A DNA stretch of 64,000 nt, from assembly GCA_963585895.1 (NCBI GenBank), contig OY757904.1, positions 24,823,292 through 24,887,291 on the forward strand, written 5' to 3'. Both the position numbers and the translations under genes were made by a program. Numbering within the stretch: position 1 is the first letter of the stretch; every line of letters begins with the position of its first letter. Origin of the DNA: Sepioteuthis lessoniana (lineage: Eukaryota; Mollusca; Cephalopoda; Myopsida; Loliginidae). The notes under the pieces are model-generated. The model ran no database searches, was not told where the DNA came from, and was given only the letters and a program-made list of their open reading frames with translations. Shown piece after piece: positions 54,600-64,000 of this stretch.

Positions 54600-55470
54600 A
54601 AATTTTATTAAATGATTGCTATTAGCTACAGTTTTATAAATTAGATTTTCACTCACGCACATCTGTAAAAGTTCATACAAACACCCGCCAGATTATATAC
54701 GCGTATTCATAGTTGCATGAAAGTTTTAAGAACACTTATTTTATGGAAGCTAATGTTAACGGCGACATTATTCCCGGAATGTTAAGTAATTTATTAAAGA
54801 GGTTATGCAGTTCAGTCAATTTTTTATTTTCAATTTTATTTGTAGCCGGTCAATACTTTTACTTCATTTAGAGAATTAGACAAAGTACTACTTTGGAAAT
54901 ATGGTTTTCTCATGGATTTACGGAAGTGAACATGTGTCAATATTCAAAGACTTGCGAGTCACTTTTTTCTGACAAAGTCAAATTCATATTTTGTACGAGA
55001 TACTTTTCCAGAAAATCATTGGATTTATTATGTCAATCAAAGGCAAGAAAATAACTGTAACACACTTTAATGGTTTCAGGATCTCGGCTGAATCTCAATC
55101 GACCGGGAAGTGTTCTCTTTGTGTGTTGTTGTGATACAATGGGAATGGTTCATTAGACATTGTTAAACCTTTAAAAAAACTGACTATTCTAAAAGGGAGT
55201 AGTGAATTGATTGAATGATTGCATTATAAAACCAAACAATTCCCCACACTTATAAGTTGTTACTCGAAAACTCATTTTTAATTGAACAAGATGAGATTAC
55301 AGAGCGGAAGAAGAAGTCTTTTTAATCGTATGGGGAATATTCAATAGAATTTTTACCAACAGACGAACACCATATATACTTTTTAAACAATTCAAGATTC
55401 CCTCCCAAAATTGTTCCTCGTATACAAAAATGTTTACTAACAAAGGCGTTGCATAAGTAGATTATGTCAC

Positions 55471-55485
<15 letters not shown>
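54600..55485. other. AT-rich stretch, no feature recognised
   Basis: No coding or repeat match. Confidence 0.4.

Positions 55486-55550
<65 letters not shown>
55486..55550. repeat. (TA)n microsatellite
   Basis: About 32 TA units, about 170 bp upstream of the ribozyme-bearing SINE. Confidence 0.95.
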
Positions 55551-55551
<1 letters not shown>

Positions 55552-55709
55552 TTGAGTTCTCTAGCGAAGAAGTATTCGTGTTGCCATTAGCGCCTTTGCA
55601 AGTCTCTTCGTATTTGAATTGAGATCTCGGCGGCCGTTGAACGGATGTATGTAAACAATACTAATTGTGATTCATAACCGTTTAAAAATGTACTTCGTAG
55701 CTAATTTCT

Positions 55710-55900
55710 CCTTGTAGCTAAATGGTTAGAAGCTTGGCTTGGTGTTTCAGTCAACCGGGTTTCGATCCCAGCTACGGGGAGATACTGTCTAGCCACACTG
55801 ATGAGTTCTGATAGAACGAAACAGATCTGTCTGTGGATGACAATATATATATTTCGTGTTTTTTGATTTTATCAAAAACACATAGCAGGAGGGAAATAAA
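55710..55900 (+). mobile_element. tRNA-derived SINE carrying a hammerhead ribozyme
   Basis: A 76-nt tRNA-like head (55710-55785) opens with TCTCCTTG and closes with ACGGGGAGA, giving a 7-bp acceptor stem with two G-T pairs. It has A box TAGCTAAATGG, a 4-bp D stem (AGCT/AGCT) and B box GTTTCGATCCC. The anticodon arm is irregular (9-nt loop), so it is a tRNA derivative, not a working tRNA. A hammerhead motif follows 7 nt later. The 3' end of the SINE is not fixed; sequence after the ribozyme becomes AT-rich, with a TTTTTTGAT/ATCAAAAA hairpin at 55859-55876. Confidence 0.72.
55793..55836 (+). ncRNA. Type I hammerhead self-cleaving ribozyme motif
   Basis: All conserved parts are present in order. 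Stem I 5' strand CCACA (55793-55797); core CTGATGA (55798-55804); stem II GTTC-TGATA-GAAC (55805-55817); core GAAA (55818-55821); stem III CAGATCTG; TC at 55830-55831 as the cleavage position (GTC); and stem I 3' strand TGTGG (55832-55836), pairing perfectly with CCACA. Stem III with its closing A-T is the palindrome ACAGATCTGT and has no room for a loop. A single copy would cleave poorly, while two copies could pair and cut as a dimer, as known for minimal hammerheads of animal retroelements and schistosome satellite DNA. Activity is inferred, not shown. Confidence 0.85.
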
Positions 55901-56069
55901 TTCATTAATCCAAATGTGACCGGTTTGTGTTTTTTCTTATAGAAATTATTGCTCTGTAATGTCTGTTACATTGAGCTCTTTTTTCAGGAAAATTTAAATG
56001 TTCATTTTTGAATAGTTTTCTTGTCTAGATAGATTTACTCCCAACTACGATTTAACTGGACCAAATAAT

Positions 56070-56101
56070 ACATACATACATACATACGTACATACATACA
56101 T
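56070..56101. repeat. (ACAT)n microsatellite
   Basis: Eight tetranucleotide units with one ACGT variant. Confidence 0.9.
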
Positions 56102-56188
56102 TCCGGGGAGAGGAGTAGCGCCCCCCCTACACTTCGGTGTTGTAGCTATAGAAAAGGGATCCTTCTGGTCACCCTCGACAAAGGTCGC

Positions 56189-56194
<6 letters not shown>

Positions 56195-56249
<55 letters not shown>

Positions 56250-56275
56250 GAAAGAAAGAGAGAGAGAGAGAGAGC
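56195..56275. repeat. (TA)n followed by (GA)n
   Basis: About 26 TA units (56195-56247), then a GA run (56254-56275). Confidence 0.94.
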
Positions 56276-56434
56276 AAGAGAGAAGTTAATTTTTACGGAT
56301 GAAAATATAAATCTAGGACTTGATAAAGTTTTCACCCTCATTTATTTGATAGATATATGTGGAAAGTTTAATAACATTCCACATATTTCTTTTTTACCGT
56401 CTGATTTACTACAATCTATCATTTCAACAGTCCA

Positions 56435-56436
<2 letters not shown>

Positions 56437-56489
<53 letters not shown>
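56437..56489. repeat. (TA)n microsatellite
   Basis: About 26 TA units. Confidence 0.94.
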
Positions 56490-56490
<1 letters not shown>

Positions 56491-56866
56491 TGTGGTACGT
56501 CCTTAATTTAAATATTGCTTAAAAAAAACGTGCACGGAATTAAGAACTTTTTAGAATGATAGAACGAATTAAGATACTAAAAAAAAGGACCCCTTCTTTC
56601 GGTCACTTCTCTTCAGAGGATTGTCAGTTGCAATCGATTTTGTGCTTGAGGAAGTAAGCATGGGATGGAAAAAAAAAAAACAAGGAGGGATGAACCAGAA
56701 CATTTTTTTAAAAAATTACTGTGTCCAAGCAGAGTTCGTACGGTTAATGATGTTTTTTTCAGGGCGTATGAGAAGGTTATTAAAAAGCAATGGACTGCTT
56801 CTGGATATGTAATTTCGGTTTGTATTTTTTTTATAAGTAATGCTTCCAGAATGAATAGCTGCTTTC

Positions 56867-56868
<2 letters not shown>

Positions 56869-56907
<39 letters not shown>
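56869..56907. repeat. (TA)n microsatellite
   Basis: About 19 TA units. Confidence 0.94.
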
Positions 56908-56910
<3 letters not shown>

Positions 56911-57571
56911 CAAAAAAACTTCTATCAAATGACTTCAAATGTGGCGAAATTACACACCTGTTTAAGTCGAGAGTTACAAAGTAAATATTTGTATCTCATA
57001 TCAGTGTATGAATTTGATAGTATTATACATCTATTCAGGGTTCCTATCATACATCTTTTACTTTATTCATTATATATAATATGGCTTTTATTTTATTGTC
57101 GTGGTCACTGTATTTCACTCCTCCCTTTCTTTTTTTTCCCTTTGGTCATCTGTCGATCATGTTGCTCTTTGAGTCACAGTTTTTTTTTTTGCGCGTTGTC
57201 TTCTGTTGTCATCACACGTTGATATAAGTACTTTTTTCTACTAGGATCATTATTAGCAGTATCATTAGTAGTAATAGTTTTTCATATCAGTTTGAACTAG
57301 TTAGCCAGGTTTTGGTTTGTATCTAATTTTGCGGATTCAATCCTAATTTCGTTATCATTTTCCAATAGCGTCTTTATGTAGAATTGCTTTAAAAATAACT
57401 CTTGATTATATTTTTCTTGTCTTCTGTTAAGTATTTTCGCTTTGCATTTGTTGTATTTTGAACTTCGACCCGACCCAAAATGCCATTCAAGGTGATGCAC
57501 CGAAAGGAAGTGTCACATTCCAATGGCAGTTAGGAGAGGAAATCGCGTGGGCGGAAACTCGCTTACGAAAT

Positions 57572-58140
57572 GGGACAGCTAAAAAATCCCATGATACTCT
57601 CATAGACTGACGAACTGGAAGAGAGTAACCTCTGAACTGCATGACAGTTATTTCCGCTTGATGACGATTAAACATGCGATTTCAAAGATCGAGTGGGCGA
57701 TCGAGTGGGTGCTGAACTATTATATAACTCAGTCAAGACAGAAGTCAAGGCAGTTGAGTTCGAGATGCAGTTACAGTTGGAGAGGAGTTATAGACGAGAT
57801 AAGGTAGGGAAAGCCACACCTAGCCGAGGGGGCTCTCGGGAACCCCGATGGAGTTGGGGTCAAGAGAAGATGCTGATAAGATGCAGTAAAGAAAGCCAGC
57901 ACCCAGCAGAGTGGACCCCAGGGCCTCCGGTTGAGCATCAGGAGAATGAGAAAGACACAACGTTGACGGCCATAAGAGTGGGGGTCAAAATATTACAGTT
58001 TATGTTCGGTCATCAGCTCCCTCTAACACGCAAAACTTTAATAACCTTTTCGAACTCTTACAATAAAGTGAGAGGTACAAATATTTTTCTAAAGAAGTCT
58101 TCCTGTGTATGTTATTTGTGTCACTATGTATCCTGCATGA
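57572..58140 (+). mobile_element. LTR-like repeat (LTR-Z), plus-strand copy
   Basis: Starts near TGGGACAGCTAAAAAATCCCA. It contains ATGACAGTTATTTCCGCTTGATGACGAT, GATCGAGTGGGCGATCGAG, a TATA box TATATAACTCAGT (57721-57733) and, 330 bp later, a polyadenylation signal ACAATAAAGTGAGAGGTA (58060-58077). U3-TATA-R-polyA-U5 is the layout of a retroelement LTR. The matching copy at 61.9-62.4 kb is in inverse orientation and about 100 bp shorter, lacking a GC-rich insert present here at 57800-57890. No internal retroelement genes lie next to it, so a solo LTR is likely. The 160-codon frame across it is chance. Confidence 0.55.
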
Positions 58141-58255
58141 ACATGTATATGAGAATTCAACACATTGATCACTAAATTTTATTCTTATGCTTTTCTAAGT
58201 TTTAACTTTTAAAAAGTTTAACAATGTATAATAATAATAAGAAGAACAACAATAA

Positions 58256-59998
58256 TATTCTCCCACAAAGCTGGATATTACACTGTCTCAAAATGTACAA
58301 AATATCACATGAAGTCATAAACTTCATCGAACAGACCATGAAGACCTGGAGAGAGGAGTTGACAGCAGGAGGAAGAAGCATATCTTAAACAAAGGTCCAA
58401 AGTGGTATCTTCCAAGGAGATGCACTATTGCCATGATGGCACTGAACCAAATACTCAGAAAATGCACTGTCGGATACAAACTCAGCAGATTGCAAGAGAA
58501 GATCTACCACCGAATGTACATGGATGACATTAAATTATTTGCCAAAAAAGGAAAAAGAAATAGAAACTCTCATACACGCAGTTAAAATATACAGTCAGGA
58601 CATAGGAATGGAATTTGGCATAGAAAAATGTGCCATGCTCGTCATGAAAAGTGGCAAACGACATATGACTGACGAAATGGAACTACCAAATCACGACAGA
58701 ATTAGGACGCTCGAAGAAAATGAAACCTACAAATACTTGGGCATCTTGGAGACTTACATCATCAAACAAGTTCAAATGAAAGACTTGATCGGAAAAGAAT
58801 ATCTCAGGAGAACGCGAAAACTACTCGAGACAAAATTCTCCAGCAGACACCTCCTCAAAGGAATAAATACTTGGGCTGTACCACTAGTCAGATATTGGGG
58901 ACCCTTTCTCAAGTGGACCCGAGAGAAACTTAAACTAATGGACCAAAGGACAAGAAAACTAATGACCATGCATAAAGCATTACACCCCAGAGACGACGTT
59001 GACAGACTATATGTATCTAGAAAAGAGCGTGGAAGAGGACTTACCAGCATCGAAGACACCGTTGACGCATCCATACAACGGCTCGAAGACTTCATAGTAA
59101 AACACGAACGAGGACTAATTACAACTATCTGAGTCGATACGGACAACACGATAAACGAAAGAATGACAACAACTAGGAAACAAAAATGGTAAGGAAAACA
59201 ACTCTATGGCCGTTTTAAACGTCTAATAAACATCTCACACCAGAAAACCTGGACCTGGCTAAGAAAAGGAAACCTTAAGAGAGAAACGGAATCCCTCCTA
59301 ATAGAAGCACAGGACAATGTCTTAAGAAACAATCGTATCAAAGTAAATGTAGGCTATGCGGTGACAGAGACGAAACGATCAATCACATAATAAGCGAATG
59401 CAGCAAATTAGCACAGAAGGAGTACAAAACGAAACACGAATGGGTCGGCAAGGTGGTCCACTGGGAAATGTACAGGAAATTTCAATTCGACCATACAAAC
59501 AAATAATATATCCACAACCCGGCACCTGTCCTAGAAAATGACTCGCATAAACACCTATGAGACTTTAACATGCAAACGGATCACCTAATCCCTGCCATAA
59601 GACCAGATCCCATAATAATCATCAAAAAAAAAAAAAAAAAAAGAAAATTTGTAACATTGCCGACTTTTCTGTCCCGGCGGACCACAGAATAAATCTGAAG
59701 GAAGGTGAAAAGAAGGTTAAGTACCTCGACCTTGATAGAGAATTGAAAAAACTCTGGAACAGGAAAGTAACGATTGTGCCAATTGTGATTGGTGAGTTAG
59801 GCACAGTAACTAAAGGATTATTAAAGGGCCTGGAGGACTTGGAAGTTGGCGAACGGGTAGAGACTATCCAAACGACAGCATTGATGAGGACGGCTAGAAC
59901 ACTGAGACGAGTCCTGGAGACTTGAGGATACTTGCTGTCACTCAAACTCCAGTGAAAAACCATCACCTTATACTGACGTGAAAAACTCTAGAGGAGTA

Positions 59999-60035
<37 letters not shown>
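58256..60035 (+). mobile_element. RLE-type LINE, 5'-truncated, with (AAT)n tail
   Basis: Starts inside the RT palm (KMYKISHEVINFIEQTMKTW, then SGIFQGDAL in broken frames). It continues through YMDD (near 58520), a long open connection segment, the zinc motif and endonuclease region, and ends GAAAAACTCTAGAGGAGTAA followed by about 12 AAT units (59999-60034). Frames after 59130 are broken, including the region corresponding to HNPAPVLENDSHK near 59515-59545. Confidence 0.82.
58524..59132 (+). pseudogene. RLE-LINE reverse transcriptase, C-terminal and thumb region
   Basis: An open segment of 202 codons. It begins just after the catalytic YMDD, which lies in another frame one base off (HRMYMDDIKLFAKKGK). 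It contains KEIETLIHAVKIYSQDIGME, FGIEKCAMLVMKSGKR, ENETYKYLGIL, then INTWAVPLVRYWGPFLKWTR, QRTRKLMTMHKALHPRDDVD and RKERGRGLTSIEDTVDASIQ. These are the thumb and linker of R2/R4-like LINE polyproteins. It is not a gene in its own right: the start is a frameshift artefact and the natural protein continued past the stop at 59130. Confidence 0.8.
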
Positions 60036-60262
60036 GTAAAACTGAAAGAAAGAGAAAAGACAGATAACTACCAACACCTAGCTAGAGAATTGAAAAAATA
60101 TGGAAAATGAAAGTGATGTTGAAACCAATTATAACTGGTGAGCTCAGTAAAGTCACCAAATGTTCGGTAGAAGGACTAGAGGACGTGGAAATTAGAGGAG
60201 GAGTTAAGACCATCCAAACTATAGCATTGTTGAGAGTGCCCAGAGAGAGAGAGAGAGAGAGA
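60036..60262 (+). mobile_element. RLE-type LINE endonuclease fragment
   Basis: Frames give LARELKKIWKMKVMLKP, PIITGELSKVTKCSVEGLED and VKTIQTIALLRVP, the end of the endonuclease domain. This follows directly after the (AAT)n tail of the upstream copy. It is cut off at a (GA)n run (60242-60262) and joined to an earlier part of the LINE. Confidence 0.72.
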
Positions 60263-61400
60263 GGAATACCAACAAATGGATTAGAGAACAAGAAAACTAA
60301 TGACCATCCGTAAGGCCTTACATCCCATAGATAACGTAGACTATGTATCAAGAAAAGAAGGTTGAAGAGGATTGGCCCAAATTCAAGATAGCGTCAATAA
60401 AACAATTAAAAGAGTACATTAAAATCGCAAAGAAAGTCTAATTACAGCCACCAGAAACAACACAACATAATATCAACGGAACGAAAATAACGAGAAAACA
60501 AAAATGGGAAGAAAAAAAACCCAACTATATGGATATTACAGGCGACAAACAAGTGTAGTCTCCCACGAGAAAACTTGAATATGGCTAAGAAAGGGAAACC
60601 TTGAACAAGAAACTGAATCTCTTCTGATAACAACGCAGAATAACGCTATAAGGACGAATTATGTCAAAGCATTTTTCTCCTTTGACATAATTAGTCTTTA
60701 TAGCGTTGTTCTGCGTTGCAGACAAGACACCAAAAAATACCAGATGTATATTATGCAGATTATTATGGAGATAAAACGATTAATCACATAATAAGAGAAT
60801 GCAGTCAGCTCTCACCAAAAATATACAAGTGGTTGGGCAAGGTGATTCACAGTGTAAGAAGCTAAAATGTGACCATTCGAACAAATGGTATATGCACAGT
60901 CGAGAATCTGTCCTGGAGAATGAAACGCATAGAGTTTTTTTTGTTTTTTTTTTGTTATTTTGTGATTCAAGCGGGTAGCCTAAACTTGGCAAGACGACCA
61001 AACATAGTGATACCCCCCATAAAAAGAAGATAACCTATTGAATTGTGGACTTTGCGGTCCCGGCTGCCTATATAGTAAAACTAAAAGAAAGCGAAAAGAA
61101 AGAAAAGTCCCTGGACCTTGCTAGAGTACAAAAAATGTGGAACATAAAAGTGGTGGAGATAACAATTGTAATTGGTGCGCTCGGTACAGTGTTCAAATTA
61201 TTTTAAAAAGGAACAAGGTGACTTGGAAATAAGATGGCAAGGGGAGACCATCCAAACGACAGAATTATTAATATCAGCCCGAATACTAAGAAGAATCCCA
61301 AAGACTTGAGGAGACTTGCAATCACTCAAACCTCAGGTGAAGAAAATTATGTATTTTTTATGTAAAAAAAACTCTCAAATGAGAACATTAATAATAAAAA
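60263..61400 (+). mobile_element. RLE-type LINE fragment with a 39-bp hairpin
   Basis: Starts in the RTRKLMTIRKALHPIDNVD segment. It runs through RKEG, the linker (NLEQETESLLITTQNNAIRTN), a damaged zinc motif (HIIRECSQLSPKIYKWLGKVIH) and the endonuclease part, and ends AAAAACTCTCAAATGAGAAC with AATAAT units (to about 61400). At 60631-60718 the linker is duplicated as an inverted repeat, replacing the normal sequence. Confidence 0.75.
60631..60718. repeat. 39-bp near-perfect inverted repeat (hairpin)
   Basis: The left arm 60631-60669 and right arm 60680-60718 are reverse complements at 36 of 39 positions, with a 10-nt loop (CATTTTTCTC). The left arm is ordinary RLE-LINE sequence; the right arm is its inverted copy. 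It forms a strong potential cruciform. Confidence 0.93.
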
Positions 61401-61885
61401 AATAATTATACGTTAATCGATGCTGGAGTTAAACTGATAAAATACGCATTCCTAATAAATCCGAAGAGAAATAAAAAACCTTAATCGGAAATTACGATAG
61501 AATGGCTATTAAAGAAGTGCTTATTGTGCAGGAAACCTAACAAAATGAAAAATTCCTGAAATTACTACAAACGCTTACACTGACAGCATAACTATAACAA
61601 ATAAATCAAAAAGATATTGGTGAAAAGGGGGAGGCTCGAAAAATGCTGGGTTAGGCTCAAACAATACTAACAAAACAGAAAATTCCAAAATAACGAAAGA
61701 AAATTCTGTCAGCATGTTGGTGGAGATGGTACAGAGAAAAATGCAAAAGAAACAAAACAAGTTTGGAATAAAATATGGAAACAGAAAGAAAATACTGGAA
61801 ATTGTGAATGGATAAATAACGTGAGAAAAGATTTAAAAGAATTTGATCAAGGCTGCGAAGCAAATACACCTGTGTTGTATACTCA
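61401..61885 (+). mobile_element. RLE-type LINE upstream-region fragment
   Basis: From about 61660 a frame reads NRKFQNNERKFCQH and then KQVWNKIWKQKENTGN and EWINNVRKDLKEFDQG. This corresponds to the region just before the RT fingers in this family (compare FWRKIWEWKDPNQNAE and INNLDTDLQ at 41.5 kb). It stops at about 61885. The part 61401-61640 is not clearly assigned. Confidence 0.6.
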
Positions 61886-61897
61886 TATAATACAACT

Positions 61898-61920
61898 ATA
61901 TATATATATATATATATATG
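61898..61920. repeat. (TA)n microsatellite
   Basis: About 11 TA units at the end of the LTR-like repeat. Confidence 0.9.
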
Positions 61921-61924
61921 CTGA

Positions 61925-62372
61925 ATACATACTGACGCAATGAATAAAGACGAGCGAAAGCTTCTTTAAAAAAATATACCTCTCACTTTATTGTAAGGTT
62001 TGCATCTGACAGGGAGTTGGAGACTGAACAAAGACTGCAACATATTGACCTCACCAGCCCCTCCGGACATAGCCTTGTGACGTTCTCGTTCTCCAGATGC
62101 TCAACTGGAGGCCAGGGGGCCCAGCTCTCTACTGGATGATGGCTTTCTCTACCGCTACTTGTCTCCAACTCGTCTGACTCCAGCTCACTGACTTCCTGTC
62201 TACACCGAGTTATGTAATCGCTCACTCAATCGCCCACTCAATCTTTGGAATGGCATGTGTGATCGTCATCAAGCAGAAATAACTGTCATGCAGTTCACAG
62301 GTCACTCTTTCCGGTGCATCAGTCTATGAGTGTACCATGGAATTTTTACATTGTTCCATTTTTTCAGACCCG
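61925..62372 (-). mobile_element. LTR-like repeat (LTR-Z), minus-strand copy
   Basis: On the minus strand it starts TGGAACAATGTAAAAATTCCA, then CTCATAGACTGATGCACCGG, ATGACAGTTATTTCTGCTTG, GATTGAGTGGGCGATTGAG and ATTACATAACTCGG (weakened TATA region). Later come CCTGGCCTCCAGTTGAGCAT and ACAATAAAGTGAGAGGTATA. All are shared with the copy at 57.6 kb. It encodes nothing recognisable; the 80-codon minus frame is chance. Confidence 0.55.
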
Positions 62373-64000
62373 TCCGCCTACGGCTATATGCTTAGAAAAA
62401 TTTCTCCAAGAACAAAACTAATATCTTAGGGGAACACGAAGGATATAGATGATATGTGATTATTGTTCTCGCACTTTCGTCTCTTTTCTTAACTCTCCTT
62501 GATTTATCTTTTTTTTCTATCTAAGCACAACTTCACGGATTCTACTCCACCTAATTTACTCTTTTCGTTATCTCTTCCGGCTGAACCGATAACCACATAT
62601 ATTCAACTGCAGAACTTGTCAACAAATTAATCCTGTCCTATCTGACTACTGTCGCAATATATCTTTTTTCAACTTGAATCCTTAATTACTGTGGTAGCAT
62701 TTCTTGTAATCACACTTTTTAGAGTCCATACATACACACTCGTTTATGTATTTAACAGTTATTGGCACAACAATAAAGGTAATAATAAAAATACGAATAA
62801 GCTTCATGCTAGTTCTACGCGGTATACTTCTCAAATTTATCATCTATTGAAGATGCTTTATTGGTTAAGCCTTTGCAAGGATATCTAACGATATTCAGAA
62901 ATATCCATTATGAAACTACTGACAGAAATATGTTTTTTTAATATATTTTTTCGAAAACAACATATGACGTGAAATAATGAATTTTTATTCAAATAAAACC
63001 GAAACACTTTTATAAAAGATACACAACATATTTCATGCAAAAAAATGAAGAAATTGCTTTACTCGTTTTATTTGACTGAGTTTTGTGGCAAATATGTTGT
63101 TTCTATGATTGGATGTCTGTATGAATGTTTGTTTGGGGTTTTAACCACGGAATAAGTAAGGGAAACTCATTCAGAAATCAAGCACAACTTCACTGATTCT
63201 ACTCCACCTACTTTACTCGTACTTTCGAAAATAAATGAAACCTTTCAAAACTTGAATATAGATGTAACTATTTTATCTGCCTTGAAAAAGTTAAGACTTC
63301 AAGACAAATCACATCGATTAAACAATGAGTGCGAAACTGAAAAACATTTTTTTTCGCTTTTTAGAGGCAAAATGGGCTCAAATCCCCCAGTTGTTAGATA
63401 GTTGACCTGCAATAATAGGTAGTGTTTAAAAAATGTCATATAAAAAATATATATTATAATGCATATGTATTTAATTGAATAGAATTTTTAAAAACTATAT
63501 TGTTTTTTGCTCGAGTGTTTAAATTTGTAAACCGTATCACGTGATGCTTGAAAATCTTTTAAATATCTAGAGTAAAATCTTATATTAATGACTTGGAATG
63601 TCTGCTTCATATAAACCATGTCACACAAAAATGACGAGCAAGTGCTCATATCTTTTGCTTTGAAGTGCATTGTTCAAAAACACATGAACAAACAAGTTAC
63701 ATTTACTAATATTGATCAAACTGAATGAAAATAACATTATTGCATTCTTCATATAAGGTGCACTAATTCTCAGTGGTGTTTCACTTTATGTCCCTGTACG
63801 TTGTTAATTCTATCAGAAAAATCGTAAAATCTAGCAGTTTTTAAAACCCAAATGAATAATATTTACAATACCAGATTCAATTTATATCCATATACCACTC
63901 ACTGGATGCTGTAAAGAAAATGAACCAGGGCAGAAAAGTAGATGATAGCTATATCTGACTAAAAAAGTAAAAATAGTTTTACTATGGGAATTATTTATTC
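62373..64000. other. AT-rich stretch, no feature recognised
   Basis: A phrase CACAACTTCACGGATTCTACTCCACCTA near 62525 recurs at 63183 (ACTTCACTGATTCTACTCCACC), so a short old repeat is present twice. Nothing else was recognised. Confidence 0.45.

Larger units (their letters stand above)
55901..57480. other. AT-rich stretch with several microsatellites
   Basis: Besides the listed repeats, no gene is supported. The frame at 56665-57222 crosses a (TA)n tract and has no recognisable domain. Confidence 0.4.

Noticed and set aside
54333..54611. Open frames of Ile-Tyr and Val-Cys repeats
   Set aside because: Direct products of the (TA)n and (TG)n microsatellites.
55710..55785. A functional tRNA gene
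   Set aside because: Length and acceptor stem fit, but the anticodon arm has a 9-nt loop, the T stem is mismatched, and it is fused to a ribozyme and SINE body.
58524..59132. A 202-codon open frame that could be called a gene
   Set aside because: It is a frameshift-delimited part of an RLE-LINE polyprotein; its start follows the catalytic box, which is in another frame.
1..64000. CRISPR arrays, rRNA genes or bacterial operons
   Set aside because: No regularly spaced repeats, rRNA signatures or clustered long reading frames; the element types are those of an animal nuclear genome.

Overview
This is an AT-rich animal nuclear window with no host gene I can support. Nearly everything recognisable is transposable-element sequence, mostly decayed, lying in AT-rich DNA with many (TA)n, (TG)n and trinucleotide tracts. 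Signs of a metazoan are RTE-type and R2/R4-like non-LTR retrotransposons, tRNA-headed SINEs, a mariner and a hAT-like DNA transposon. Two tRNA-derived SINE families (called SINE-A and SINE-B here) share a central block but have different 3' tails, an architecture I recall from the Ceph-SINEs of squids and cuttlefish. With the microsatellite style this makes a mollusc, possibly a cephalopod, my tentative guess. I could not test it.

Layout. 0-10 kb: a SINE-B copy, an internally deleted mariner (1.25-2.14 kb), a broken protein fossil (3.27-3.6 kb), an RTE 3' end (5.65 kb), a RepX copy holding a nested SINE-A (7.25-8.22 kb) and a possible solo LTR (9.46-9.80 kb). 10-15 kb is almost empty. 15.9-21.2 kb: a RepX copy, then a long minus-strand LINE with a restriction-like endonuclease (RLE-LINE), itself carrying a nested RTE and a SINE head, head-to-head with a plus-strand RLE-LINE copy. 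23.5-28.3 kb: two RepX copies, the second split by a 3504-bp DNA transposon with 8-bp target duplications. 29.6-31.2 kb: LTR-like repeat and a decayed RTE split by a SINE-B dimer. 37.4-46 kb: a pile of RLE-LINE copies with nested SINEs. 48.7-50.9 kb: RepX split by an RTE fragment with a clean 541-codon open frame, the only long intact coding sequence in the window. 53.7-54.3 kb: RepX with a 14-bp target duplication. 55.7 kb: a tRNA-derived SINE head followed by a type I hammerhead ribozyme motif. 57.5-62.4 kb: RLE-LINE fragments between two inverted copies of an LTR-like repeat. The last 1.6 kb is blank.

How the parts relate. RepX (about 560-615 bp, tail of CCAAA repeats) and SINE-A end in the same hairpin-forming 3' sequence, so one LINE machinery probably moved both. 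The RTE fragments end in (TGA)n tails and have landed inside RepX, SINE-A and RLE-LINE copies. The nesting gives a relative order: RepX, SINE-A and RLE-LINE copies came first; RTE, the hAT-like element and some SINEs landed in them later. The most notable items are the hammerhead ribozyme in a SINE, the complete DNA transposon with an orphan transposase-like protein, and the shared RepX/SINE-A tail.
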